From: an uncultured Bacteroidota bacterium
GTDB taxonomy: Bacteria; Bacteroidota; Bacteroidia; Flavobacteriales; Flavobacteriaceae
NCBI GenBank assembly: GCA_902583445.1
Contig: CACHVZ010000003.1
Span: forward strand, 62,001 to 126,000
DNA length: 64,000 nt
Direction: 5' to 3'
The position numbers and the translations under genes are program-made. The notes below the pieces were generated by a model that saw only the letters and a program-made list of their open reading frames with translations, ran no database searches and was not told the origin of the DNA. Shown here in pieces: positions 10,036 through 19,581 of this stretch (the first letter of the stretch is position 1; the number at the start of each line of letters is the position of its first letter).

Positions 10036-13000
10036 TTAAAACCTAACATTTAACCCAAGAGAAACAGTTCTTGGTTTTGGATATGCACTCCAATCTATAC
10101 CAGCAGTTGGAATTCCGTTAAGAAGGGCACCAGGGTCAGGGGTTGAGCTTACCTCTGGATCTAAACCACTGTAATCAGTAAATAATAAAAGGTTTTGTCC
10201 ATTTAAAAATACATTCATCGAATTTAGGAAAGAATCAGTGCTAAGCGGAACATTATATGAGATACTCATACTCTGTAACCTAACAAAATCTCCTTTTTCA
10301 AGGAATCTAGTCGATACAGCAGCCTCTGCTTTTCCAGATTCACCACTTGTAAGAACATTTCTAGTTACATTCCTTGCATTTGAGATTGCACCTGCAGTGA
10401 ACAATGCATTTTCAGTGTTATTATATACATAGTGACCAAACATTCCTGTAAAGTACATATTTAGGTTCCAATTACCTTTGGAAAGGGATGTGTTGAAACC
10501 ACCTGTTATATCAGGTAATGCAGATTTTCCTATAAAATCCTGAACATCTCCGATTGGCTGACCAGCAGAATCAAATCCTTCAAATTCTCTTAAAAAATAT
10601 GAAAATAAGGGTTGTCCACCTGCTAGCATTTGAGCAAAAGCAGATGTAAGACCTTGACCGTAAATTGTACCGGCATTAATTAAACCTGCAAAGTTCTGAA
10701 CTTCATTCTCGTTATAAGCTACGTTAAAACCAGCTTCCCAATTCCACTCAGAACCTCTCAAAATTTGATAGTTTAAAGAAAATTCAACTCCTTGATTAAG
10801 AACTGTTGCATCTAAATTTTGAAAATAGAACGGCTGTGGTGCTGGCTGAGCTGCAGTAACACTTAATAATAAACCATCTGTTTCTTTTTTATACACATCT
10901 AAAGACCCTGTCAATCTATAGTTGTTAAATGCAAAATCAATTCCAACACCTACTGAAGTAGTTTCCTCCCACTTTAAATTAGGGTTTGGGAATGAAATAA
11001 CATTAGTACTAGGCATAGTAATATTACTATCATTAGCAATACCAATACCACCAAATCTTTCTCTTCTAATAAAGTTACCATAACCCAGACCTTGCTGGTT
11101 ACCAGTTATACCCCAACCTAATCTAAGTTTTAAATTATCAATAGAATCAATATTTAAATCTTCATGAATTTTCCATGCTAAAGCAGCTGATGGAAAATAT
11201 CCGTATTGATTATCATTACTAAAACTTGATGAACCGTCAGCTCTAAGGGTTGCTGTTAGAAGGTATTTATCCATAATCGAATAATTTACTCTTGCAAAAA
11301 AGGATTGCATCTCATCTGAGTATCCCCAATAATCTGCTGCTACTGATTGCAAACTTACACCTGATGGTGTAGAGACAGCTTCATTTTGTGAAATTGACGG
11401 GAATAGTCTATTTACATAAAGCCCATCACGATCATAACCAAATTGCTGATACTGACCAGATAAACCTGATTCTATCAATTCCATATCATTGTAGAGTTCA
11501 TTTGCCATTCCTTGAACACTCTCATTGGTAAAACCAAATCCAAGCCCATATCTTCCTTGATAACTCGTTTCTTGATATGAATAACCAGCAATAACATCTA
11601 GATTTGAATTACCAAAATCTTTATTGTAATTAAGTGTAAACTCTAAAAGATCCTCATCATTACCAGTATTTTGTATTATACCTCTTCCATTACCAGTAAT
11701 TGAATTTTCCATATAACCACCAGCATTTTTTGTAGCCATAGTATTTCTTTGTGTTTCATTTCTTGTAATACCATATGTAAGATTAGCACTTATGTTATCA
11801 CTTAAAGCATAATTTGCAGATAAATTCATCAAAATAGTTTCGTTATCTGAAAAAGTTCTTACATGATTTAACATGTTGGCAGGATTTATAACTCCACCAG
11901 GCTCAAATGTCTCATCAACAGGCCATGTAGGATTTGCAGATAGTGAACCTCCAATTATATCTCCTCTATATCCAGCGTTTCCACTGACTGGTGGTGCTGT
12001 GTCATTAAATTCTGAGTAGACTGCTGTTAAACCTAAAGATAGTTTATCTGTTAAATCATAATTACCTGAAAGACGAGCACTTAATCTCTGTAATTCAGAA
12101 GATTCTATTATACCTTGTTGATCTTGTTGCCCTAAAGAAACTCTAAAAGAACCCCTATCATTAGAATCCGAATAACTTAAATTATTCTGTGTTGATACAG
12201 TGCTTCTTGTAATAAAATCCCACCAATCTGTAGATGCTCCACCGTCAACTGCAGACAAATCTCCTCCAAATTGAGTAATTGCACTTCTAAATTCTGAAGG
12301 ATTTAAAAGATCATAACTAGTGGATGGAGATGAAAAATTAACAGTAGATGAAAATTCAAACTGCCCATCACCACCTTTACCTGATTTTGTTTCTACAATT
12401 ACTACTCCATTTGCACCTCTTGAACCATAAATTGCAGTTGCAGATGCATCTTTAAGAATACTTATACTTTCTATATCATTTGGATTAATAAATGATAATG
12501 GGTTTTTTGGGGATTGGGAACCAGCTCCTATATCAGGAACATTTGCCATAGACGATGAACCACCTGTTAATGGTATACCATCAACCACAAATAAAGGGTT
12601 ATTATTTGATCTTACTGAGTTAGTACCTCTAATTCTAACTTGAATACCTGAGCCAGGCTCACCAGTCTGGGTTGAAATTTGAACACCAGCTGTTCTACCT
12701 TGAATTAGTTGTTCAGGAGTTGAAATAATACCTTGGTTAAAATCCTCTGCACTAATTGAAGCAACAGCACCAGTTGCATCATCAACTGAAGTTGTTCCAT
12801 ATCCAATCAATACTACCTCATCAAGAAGTGCTGCATCTTCTTGTAAAACAATATTAAGAGATGTTCTACCATTAAGAGATACTGTTTGTGATTGATAACC
12901 AACGTAACTAAAAATCAGTACAGCATTACTACTTGCATCAATTGTAAAATTACCATCAAAGTCGGTAGTAGTTCCAGTTGTTGTTCCTTCAACAACTACT

Positions 13001-13116
13001 GATGCCCCGGGAAGAGGACCTGTATCATCTGTAACGCTACCTGAGATTTGTTGCGCATTTATAACTCCACTAAATAGAAAAGCTAAAGCAATGCACAGAT
13101 TAAGTAAATTTTTCAT
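10036..13116 (-). CDS. SusC/RagA family TonB-dependent outer-membrane transporter
   Basis: 1026 residues. A signal peptide (about residues 1-21, ending VINAQ) is followed by a carboxypeptidase-D-like domain (about 22-95), the DEVVLIGYGT segment typical of SusC proteins, a plug domain (about 115-230, with VRIRGTNSVRSNNNPLFVVDGIP-like sequence) and a 22-strand barrel ending in a terminal Phe (LGLNVRF). It imports substrate caught by SusD, powered by TonB/ExbBD. First gene of the susCD transcript; a Bacteroidetes-type promoter candidate lies about 50 nt upstream. Neighbouring fructokinase-like and sugar-porter genes suggest a sugar substrate. Confidence 0.95.
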   Translation of the reverse strand: MKNLLNLCIALAFLFSGVINAQQISGSVTDDTGPLPGASVVVEGTTTGTTTDFDGNFTIDASSNAVLIFSYVGYQSQTVSLNGRTSLNIVLQEDAALLDEVVLIGYGTTSVDDATGAVASISAEDFNQGIISTPEQLIQGRTAGVQISTQTGEPGSGIQVRIRGTNSVRSNNNPLFVVDGIPLTGGSSSMANVPDIGAGSQSPKNPLSFINPNDIESISILKDASATAIYGSRGANGVVIVETKSGKGGDGQFEFSSTVNFSSPSTSYDLLNPSEFRSAITQFGGDLSAVDGGASTDWWDFITRSTVSTQNNLSYSDSNDRGSFRVSLGQQDQQGIIESSELQRLSARLSGNYDLTDKLSLGLTAVYSEFNDTAPPVSGNAGYRGDIIGGSLSANPTWPVDETFEPGGVINPANMLNHVRTFSDNETILMNLSANYALSDNISANLTYGITRNETQRNTMATKNAGGYMENSITGNGRGIIQNTGNDEDLLEFTLNYNKDFGNSNLDVIAGYSYQETSYQGRYGLGFGFTNESVQGMANELYNDMELIESGLSGQYQQFGYDRDGLYVNRLFPSISQNEAVSTPSGVSLQSVAADYWGYSDEMQSFFARVNYSIMDKYLLTATLRADGSSSFSNDNQYGYFPSAALAWKIHEDLNIDSIDNLKLRLGWGITGNQQGLGYGNFIRRERFGGIGIANDSNITMPSTNVISFPNPNLKWEETTSVGVGIDFAFNNYRLTGSLDVYKKETDGLLLSVTAAQPAPQPFYFQNLDATVLNQGVEFSLNYQILRGSEWNWEAGFNVAYNENEVQNFAGLINAGTIYGQGLTSAFAQMLAGGQPLFSYFLREFEGFDSAGQPIGDVQDFIGKSALPDITGGFNTSLSKGNWNLNMYFTGMFGHYVYNNTENALFTAGAISNARNVTRNVLTSGESGKAEAAVSTRFLEKGDFVRLQSMSISYNVPLSTDSFLNSMNVFLNGQNLLLFTDYSGLDPEVSSTPDPGALLNGIPTAGIDWSAYPKPRTVSLGLNVRF

Positions 13117-13166
13117 ATATGTTTAATTTGTTAATTTTTTGTTAATATGCTGCAATATATGACTCA

Positions 13167-13194
13167 CAAATATTAATATCAAATTTTTTTGCAA
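13167..13194 (-). promoter_or_regulatory. Candidate promoter of susCD
   Basis: Minus strand TTG (13194-13192), 16 nt, then TAATATTTG (13175-13167), close to the Bacteroidetes -33/-7 consensus but with one extra base inside the -7 box. It would give a leader of about 45 nt before susC. Confidence 0.3.
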
Positions 13195-13280
13195 TAAAAA
13201 TTAAAATTTTCTTAACAAAGTCTATAGATAATACTAATGAATGATAATTTTTAGTATAAAAAAATATGAAGTTGATAATT

Positions 13281-14162
13281 CTAGTTTTTAAGAATTTTAT
13301 TGATTTCATGGGGTTTTATAGATGGTGATGCACCTATTTTTGTAGTAGCTAGAGCACCATATGCAGAAGCTATTTTTAATGAATTTTTTATGCTATTTTT
13401 TTTAATAAAAAACTCATTTATAAAACAAGCTAAAAAATTATCGCCTGCACCTAAATTATCAATTGATTTCACTTTAAAAGAATCTACTGTAAATAAATTA
13501 TTACCATTATAAATTGATGAATTTATTGAACCGTTCGTTACACAAATAAATTTTAAGTTAAACTTTAAATAAATTGACTCAATTAATGTTTTTAAATCAG
13601 AATACTTAAATTTAAATATAACACCAAGTTTGAGTAGTTCTTCCATATTTATTTTTAGAAAATCTGACTCATTTAATAAAAAATTCACCTTTGATTCAGA
13701 ATAAAAATTTTGTCTAAGATTTAAATCAAAAATTTTAAATTTTGAAAAACTAAGAAGTCTTTTTAGTGTCATAAAAGATACATCATTTCTAATCCCAAGG
13801 GAACCATATACTATGCAATCAAAATCATCAGAATATTTTAAATATTTTTTTTTAAAAGGAATATAGTCCCATGCAACATTTTCTAATATATCATAGTCAG
13901 GCTCACCAGATTTAGGATTTATCAAGACTTGACCAGTTTGATAATTTTTATCAACATTGAGAAAGTTAGTGCTAAGATTATTTTTTTGAAAATAATTAAT
14001 AACATTATTACCTAACTTATCTTTTCCTACTGAAGAAATAAAGTTTACATCAAGACCAAATGAATGAAGTCTATGATATACATTAAATGGTGCACCTCCT
14101 ATTTCAATTTTATCAGGATAAACATCCCAAAGAACTTCTCCAAAACATAGTATTTTTTTCAA
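13281..14162 (-). CDS. PfkB-family carbohydrate kinase (fructokinase-like)
   Basis: 293 residues, starting at TTG (14162); the N-terminus MKKILCFGEVLWDVYP aligns with the normal start of fructokinase-like PfkB enzymes, so the TTG is accepted. Visible features are the substrate-binding IGGAPFN (21-27), FDLNLR (145-150) and the C-terminal signature NLGAGDNF with catalytic Asp241. It should phosphorylate a sugar, most likely fructose, using ATP. The TTG overlaps the TGA of the sugar-porter gene (TTGA), so the kinase acts on what that permease brings in. The exact sugar is inferred. Confidence 0.88.
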   Translation of the reverse strand: MKKILCFGEVLWDVYPDKIEIGGAPFNVYHRLHSFGLDVNFISSVGKDKLGNNVINYFQKNNLSTNFLNVDKNYQTGQVLINPKSGEPDYDILENVAWDYIPFKKKYLKYSDDFDCIVYGSLGIRNDVSFMTLKRLLSFSKFKIFDLNLRQNFYSESKVNFLLNESDFLKINMEELLKLGVIFKFKYSDLKTLIESIYLKFNLKFICVTNGSINSSIYNGNNLFTVDSFKVKSIDNLGAGDNFLACFINEFFIKKNSIKNSLKIASAYGALATTKIGASPSIKPHEINKILKN

Positions 14163-15475
14163 TTTTTAATAAGTTTTTTACTTAAATCTTCAAGCGAAAC
14201 ACCTTTAGTTTCAGGCATAACAAAATGAGTAAAAAGTAATTGAAGAACCATCATGAATGCAAAGAACACAAATACAATTCCTGGACCAATCCAGCTAAAA
14301 AGAAATGGAATTAGAGATGGTATAATAGCTGCAAGAACCCAATGAGCAGAAACTCCAAATGATTGGCCATAGCTTCTTATATTATTAGGAAAAATTTCAG
14401 AAATATATACCCAAATTATTGCTCCCTGTCCAATTGCATGTGAAGCTATAAATAAGAATAAGAATATCGGAAGTAATATTCCTCCCCAATCTAAAATAAA
14501 TGATAGACTAATTAGGGTAAGAGATATTATATATCCTATTGAACCAATATACATAAGGCTTTTTCTTCCCAATTTGTCAATTAAACTTATTCCTATATAT
14601 GTAAATATTACATTGGTTAGTCCAATCCCTACACTATTTAGAAGAGCTGCACTTTGTCCTATACCACCAGCCTCAAAAATTCTTGGAGCATAGTATAGAA
14701 AGGCATTTATACCCGAAAACTGATTAAATGCTGCTACTAAAAAAGCAAGCATTAAAATAAAGCTATATTTCTTTTGAAAAATTGACTCAGTGTTAACATT
14801 TAACTCTTTATCTTGAATTATTTCAGCTATTAGTCCATCAGCATCTTTCTTTGAATATGCGTCTCTAATAACTTTTTCAGCTTCTTTTTGTTGATTATTG
14901 AGATATAGCCACCTTGGACTCTTAGGAATTGTAAGTACCAAGAAAGTATATATAATTGCTGGAAGAGCTTCAATACCCATCATGTATCTCCAATCATTCT
15001 CCCCAAGTCCATTTAAGAGATAATTTGATAAAAATGCAACTAAAATTCCTGTGACTAAATTAAATTGATATAATCCAACTAGTTTACCTCTATTTTTAGC
15101 TGGTGCAATTTCTGATATATATGCTGGTGCAGCAATACCTGATATCCCTACTCCAACACCCCCTAAAAATCTGAATGCAGCGAAAGTAAACGGATCATTA
15201 GCTAATGCGGATCCTACAGCTGATAGAGTATAAAAGATACCTATCCAAAGTAAGGTTTTCTTTCTACCAATTTTTCTAGTTGGGAAACCACCAAAAATAG
15301 CCCCCACAACAGTCCCCCATAGAGCCATTGCCATTACAACACTTCCATGAAAAATATCAGATGAGTTCCAAAGTTCTTGAAGCTTTTGATCGGCACCTGA
15401 TATTACAACTGTATCAAACCCAAAAAGAAAACCTGCCAAGGCAGCAGTTAAAGACCACTTTGTTAACTTATGCAT
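14159..15475 (-). CDS. Sugar porter family MFS transporter
   Basis: 438 residues with about twelve membrane segments. Family signatures are visible: FGFDTVVISGA in helix 1, GRKKT in the 2-3 loop, PAYISEIAPAKNRGKL before helix 5, PKSPRWLYL ahead of the central loop, QFSGINAFLYYAPRIF in helix 7 and PETKG at the C-terminus. These are typical of XylE/GLUT-like proton-sugar symporters of the inner membrane. It is followed with a 4-nt overlap by the PfkB kinase gene, forming an uptake-and-phosphorylation pair next to susCD. Sugar specificity cannot be decided from the sequence. Confidence 0.93.
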   Translation of the reverse strand: MHKLTKWSLTAALAGFLFGFDTVVISGADQKLQELWNSSDIFHGSVVMAMALWGTVVGAIFGGFPTRKIGRKKTLLWIGIFYTLSAVGSALANDPFTFAAFRFLGGVGVGISGIAAPAYISEIAPAKNRGKLVGLYQFNLVTGILVAFLSNYLLNGLGENDWRYMMGIEALPAIIYTFLVLTIPKSPRWLYLNNQQKEAEKVIRDAYSKKDADGLIAEIIQDKELNVNTESIFQKKYSFILMLAFLVAAFNQFSGINAFLYYAPRIFEAGGIGQSAALLNSVGIGLTNVIFTYIGISLIDKLGRKSLMYIGSIGYIISLTLISLSFILDWGGILLPIFLFLFIASHAIGQGAIIWVYISEIFPNNIRSYGQSFGVSAHWVLAAIIPSLIPFLFSWIGPGIVFVFFAFMMVLQLLFTHFVMPETKGVSLEDLSKKLIKN

Positions 15476-15525
15476 TAACCAAATATATTAAAAGGTAAAT
15501 TAACTACTTAATAGGATGAATAAAT

Positions 15526-16806
15526 CTAATAGTAATCCTTCATCTTGAGAACTATTTTATCTAGAGCTAAATTTCCAATACTTCCAATGTGAGAATGGTT
15601 AACTGTCTTTGGAAACTTTATTTCACCTGATTTTAATTTACTTTTTAATTCAAGATAAGCATCTCTAAAAGGCATCCCTTTTAAAACCATCTCATTGATT
15701 AACTCTACACTAAAAATATTTTCATAATTTGATTTTTGAAGTATTTTTTTATTGACACTTATCATAGATAAACAATATGATAGAATTTGAATACATTCTT
15801 TTATATCATTAACAGCATTAATAATTTTTCCCTTATTTAGTTGAAAATCCCTATGATATCCACTTGGGAGGTTAGTTGATGATAAATTTACAGAGTTTGA
15901 TAGATTTTGAATACTATTACATTTTCCTCTTATTATCTCAAAAACATCAGGATTCTTTTTATGTGGCATTATGCTAGATCCTGTTGTAATATTTTCAGGA
16001 AATGAAATAAATTGAAACTCATCTCCAGAATATAAACATATATCCATTGAAATTTTTGATAATGTAAAGGCAATATTCCCTATAGCATCGAAGGTGTTTT
16101 TTTCAATTTTATTTCTACTAATTTGACATGCGAGGGAGTTATACTTTAATGTTTTAAAATTTAAATCTTTTGTTGTAAAATCTCTATCAATATTAAATGA
16201 TGTTCCATAGCCAGCAGCACTACCTAATGTGTTTTGATTTACTATTTCAATTGAGCTATTAAGGCTAATAATATCGTCAATTAATGTTTCAGCATATGCT
16301 GAAAACCATAATCCAAAAGAGGAAGGCATTGCGGCTTTCATATGAGTATATCCAGGCATAATAATATCCTTATTTTTATTGGCAAGTTTAATCAATAAGT
16401 CAAATAAAGATTTTACTTCTGTTTTTATATTATTTAACTCATCAATAAGGTAGAGCTGGATTGAGACAAGTACTTGATCATTTCTTGATCTTGCAGTGTG
16501 AATTTTTTTTCCAATATCACCTAGTCTACTTATAAGTGTATATTCAATTTTTGAGTGCATATCTTCAAATTCCTTCTCAATTTTTAATTCTCCAGATTCG
16601 GCCTCAATTAGCATCTCATTAAGAATGTTTATTATTCTATCACATTCAATTTCTGATAAAAGATTGGATTTGTACAACATTTTTGCATGTGAAATAGAAG
16701 CTTTTAAATCATATTTAATTAAATGCATATCATTTAACCTATCATGACCAATTGTAAATTCAATTATTTTTTCATTACCTGAGTTATTTTTATCCCATAG
16801 TTTCAT
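15526..16806 (-). CDS. argH: Argininosuccinate lyase
   Basis: 426 residues. Splits argininosuccinate into arginine and fumarate, the last step of arginine synthesis, in the cytosol. Signatures: ARSRNDQ (105-111), GYTHMKAA with catalytic His155, and the fumarase/lyase family loop GSSIMPHKKNPD (276-287). Slightly shorter than the usual 450-470 residues, as in other Bacteroidetes. Last gene of the arginine operon, 1 nt after argE'. Confidence 0.96.
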   Translation of the reverse strand: MKLWDKNNSGNEKIIEFTIGHDRLNDMHLIKYDLKASISHAKMLYKSNLLSEIECDRIINILNEMLIEAESGELKIEKEFEDMHSKIEYTLISRLGDIGKKIHTARSRNDQVLVSIQLYLIDELNNIKTEVKSLFDLLIKLANKNKDIIMPGYTHMKAAMPSSFGLWFSAYAETLIDDIISLNSSIEIVNQNTLGSAAGYGTSFNIDRDFTTKDLNFKTLKYNSLACQISRNKIEKNTFDAIGNIAFTLSKISMDICLYSGDEFQFISFPENITTGSSIMPHKKNPDVFEIIRGKCNSIQNLSNSVNLSSTNLPSGYHRDFQLNKGKIINAVNDIKECIQILSYCLSMISVNKKILQKSNYENIFSVELINEMVLKGMPFRDAYLELKSKLKSGEIKFPKTVNHSHIGSIGNLALDKIVLKMKDYY

Positions 16807-16807
16807 A

Positions 16808-17866
16808 TTATATTATTTTATTTAAAAGATTTTTATAGACTTCTATCCCCTCTTTAACCTCATCAACATATATATATTCATCTGCACTATGGGATCTTTT
16901 TGAATTACCGGGCCCAATTTTTACTGATGGAAAATCAAGTAAGGCCTGGTCTGATAATGTTGGAGATCCATAAGATTCTATTCCTATTGAGTCTGCAGAC
17001 TTTACAATTTTATGATTAGAACTGATTGATGATGGCCTAAGATTCAAAGATCTAGCCTTTATTTCACATGGACATTTACTAACAAAGAAATCATTGATTT
17101 CATTGATATCATAAAGTTCATTAATTCTTACATCAACAACAATATCAACTTCAGAAGGTATTACGTTATGTTGAAATCCAGCATTTATTTGAGTTATTGT
17201 TGTTTTAACTGGTCCCAATAATTTTGAAACCCTATCAAATTTTATTTGATTAAACCAGTTAAGTATTTTTGGCAGTTTTTCAATGGCATTATCGATATTT
17301 TCGTGAGCTGCATGACTTGGTTTACCTTTTATTTTTGCATCAAATACAATTAGACCTCTTTCAGCAATAGATAGCTTCATTTGTGTTGGCTCTCCAATAA
17401 TTCCAAAATCAATTTTAGGTATTTTTTTTAGAATACTTTTAATTCCATTTGTTCCTGCAATTTCTTCCTCAGCTGTACAAGCAATAATAAAATTATAGTT
17501 CATATTTTGACTTAAATATATGCTTTTAAAAAGGTATAGAAGTGATACAAGAGCACCTCCCGCATCGTTACTTCCTAATCCAAATATCTTTCCATTCTTT
17601 TCAGTCGGATAGAATGGATCAATAGTGAATGATTTATTTGGCTGGACTGTATCATGATGAGAATTTAGAAGAATTGTAGGTTTCTTTTTATTAAAATACT
17701 TGTTCCCCGCCCATAAATTATTTAAATGTCTTTTATAATCTATTCCATTTTCTTTAAACCAAGACTCTAAAATTTTAACAACATCTTCCTCCTTTTTTGA
17801 GAAAGAAGGAGTCTTAATAATTTTCTTTAGAAGTTTAATGGCATCTTTCGATTGATTATCAATCAT
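16808..17866 (-). CDS. argE: M20 family N-acyl-ornithine/citrulline deacylase (ArgE-like)
   Basis: 352 residues, M20 metallopeptidase family. Metal ligands are visible: His71 and Asp72 in HHDTVQP, Asp101 in GSNDAGG, and the acid pair in TAEEE (131-135); GEPTQMK and GKPSHAA follow, with the dimerisation domain between about 165 and 270. It should remove the acyl group from acyl-citrulline, because the transcarbamylase of this operon acts before deacylation in Bacteroidetes. Whether the group is acetyl or succinyl is not shown by this gene. It lies between argB and argH with 1-nt gaps. Confidence 0.88.
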   Translation of the reverse strand: MIDNQSKDAIKLLKKIIKTPSFSKKEEDVVKILESWFKENGIDYKRHLNNLWAGNKYFNKKKPTILLNSHHDTVQPNKSFTIDPFYPTEKNGKIFGLGSNDAGGALVSLLYLFKSIYLSQNMNYNFIIACTAEEEIAGTNGIKSILKKIPKIDFGIIGEPTQMKLSIAERGLIVFDAKIKGKPSHAAHENIDNAIEKLPKILNWFNQIKFDRVSKLLGPVKTTITQINAGFQHNVIPSEVDIVVDVRINELYDINEINDFFVSKCPCEIKARSLNLRPSSISSNHKIVKSADSIGIESYGSPTLSDQALLDFPSVKIGPGNSKRSHSADEYIYVDEVKEGIEVYKNLLNKII

Positions 17867-17867
17867 A

Positions 17868-18641
17868 TTAATTGGTTATTGTTGTTGATTTAATATTTAT
17901 TTCATCTAGAGATTGTCCTGCAATCTTTACTGATTTCACACCATTATTTAATGCATAAAATGAATTTGTTAATTTGGGAATCATTCCATTGGATATAATA
18001 TTAAGCTTTAAGTAATTACTAAACTCCTTTTCATTGAGTTGACCAAATGTAGAATTATCATCATTAGGGTTTGATAGAACTCCATTTTTTTCATGACAAT
18101 AAATTAAATTAACTATATAATACTTTGATAGTGAAATTGCTATTTCAGAGGAAATTGTATCAGCATTAGTATTGAGTAATTGGCCATTTTTATCATGAGT
18201 AATTGAACATATAACAGGAGTAAGATTTTCATCTATCAAATTTTTTAAAAAAATAGAATTTATTTTTTTTATATCTCCGACTAAACCATAATCGATTTCC
18301 TTCACAGGTCTTTTAACACTCTCAATTAAATTAGCGTCTGCTCCAGATAATCCGATTGAATTACAATTAAATGATTGCAATTTCGTCACCAAAGTTTTAT
18401 TTAAACTTCCAGCATAAATCATTGTGGCAACTTCAAGATCTTGAATACTTGTTATCCTTCTGCCATTTCTAATTTTGATATCTAAATTTAATTTTTTACA
18501 CATTTTTGTAACTTGATTACCTCCTCCGTGAATTAATATTTTTTTCGTTTTTATTTTAGCAAAAGATTTTAAAAATCTATGTAAAACATGACTATCATTA
18601 ATTAATTTTCCACCAATTTTAACAATTAAAATTTTATCCAT
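17868..18641 (-). CDS. argB: N-acylglutamate kinase (ArgB)
   Basis: 257 residues of the amino-acid kinase family. Phosphorylates the gamma-carboxylate of N-acetyl- or N-succinylglutamate. Signatures: VKIGGK (7-12), HGGGNQV (38-44), the RNGRR segment near 58-62, GLSGADANLI near 120, and LNTNADTISSEIA near 156. Its ATG overlaps the end of argF' by 8 nt (ATGGATAA). Length is normal for the family. Confidence 0.93.
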   Translation of the reverse strand: MDKILIVKIGGKLINDSHVLHRFLKSFAKIKTKKILIHGGGNQVTKMCKKLNLDIKIRNGRRITSIQDLEVATMIYAGSLNKTLVTKLQSFNCNSIGLSGADANLIESVKRPVKEIDYGLVGDIKKINSIFLKNLIDENLTPVICSITHDKNGQLLNTNADTISSEIAISLSKYYIVNLIYCHEKNGVLSNPNDDNSTFGQLNEKEFSNYLKLNIISNGMIPKLTNSFYALNNGVKSVKIAGQSLDEINIKSTTITN

Positions 18642-19581
18642 TTTTTAATAATTTTTTTATGATGTGCTGAGCAGTATATATTCTATTTTCAGATTGGTCA
18701 ATAATAAGTGATTGTTCACTATCAATAACATTATCAGTTGCAACTAGATTTCTTCTAATGGGAAGGCAATGCATAAATTTTGCATTATTAGTAATAGACA
18801 TCTTTTTTTCATCAATTATCCAATCATTGTTGTTATTATTTATCTCACCATAATTCTCAAAAGAACTCCAGTTCTTCGCATAAACAAAGTCAACACCTTT
18901 AAATGCATCTAACTGGTTATTATTAGTTTTTATTCCTTTCAAAATAGTTGGATCAAGATTAAAACCTTCAGGATTAGTAATTGATATATCAAAGTTCATT
19001 TTCTTCATTGCCCTAACAAATGAATTAGGAACAGCATGAGGTAAAGGTTTAATGTGAGGAGCCCATGTCAACAATACTTTTGGTTTATTAACCCTAGAAT
19101 TTTCTTTAATTGTAACTAAATCAGTAAGTGCTTGAAGAGGGTGGGCAATTGAACTCTCCATATTAAATACTGGAATATTTGAGTATCTAATAAAACTTTT
19201 TATAATACGATCTTCCGCATCCTTTTCTTTACTTTTTAATAACGGGAAAGATCTTACACCAATAATATCACAATAATTAGAAATCACCCTAGCAGCATCT
19301 TTTATGTGTTCTACCTTTGAGGAATCCATTATTTTACCATCTTCAAATTCTAAAGACCATATATTATTTGAGATATTTATAAAAAAGGTCTCTAATCCAA
19401 GATTTCTGGATGCTTTGTATGTACTCATTCTTGTTCTTAGACTAGGATTAAAGAAAATTAAGCCAATAATTTTATCCTCAAAGATCTTTTGATATTTTCC
19501 GACATTATTTTTTATATCAAGTATCTCATCAATTGATTGATTAATATCCTTTATATCATTGAGGTTGTAGAAATTTTTCAT
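18634..19581 (-). CDS. argF': N-acyl-L-ornithine carbamoyltransferase (ArgF', SOTCase/AOTCase type)
   Basis: 315 residues. Transfers a carbamoyl group to N-acylated ornithine, the unusual Bacteroidetes/Xanthomonas route. Signatures: FFNPSLRTRMST (43-54) as carbamoyl-phosphate loop, RSFP, WAPHIKPLPHAVPNS near 173-187, and MHCLPIRRN. The residue known to set specificity (Pro90 in the Bacteroides succinylornithine enzyme, Glu92 in the Xanthomonas acetylornithine enzyme) is Val90 here, in SSKVEHIKDA. That argues against a Glu-type acetylornithine enzyme and for a succinyl substrate. 4-nt overlap with argD, 8-nt overlap with argB. Confidence 0.92.
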   Translation of the reverse strand: MKNFYNLNDIKDINQSIDEILDIKNNVGKYQKIFEDKIIGLIFFNPSLRTRMSTYKASRNLGLETFFINISNNIWSLEFEDGKIMDSSKVEHIKDAARVISNYCDIIGVRSFPLLKSKEKDAEDRIIKSFIRYSNIPVFNMESSIAHPLQALTDLVTIKENSRVNKPKVLLTWAPHIKPLPHAVPNSFVRAMKKMNFDISITNPEGFNLDPTILKGIKTNNNQLDAFKGVDFVYAKNWSSFENYGEINNNNNDWIIDEKKMSITNNAKFMHCLPIRRNLVATDNVIDSEQSLIIDQSENRIYTAQHIIKKLLKNG

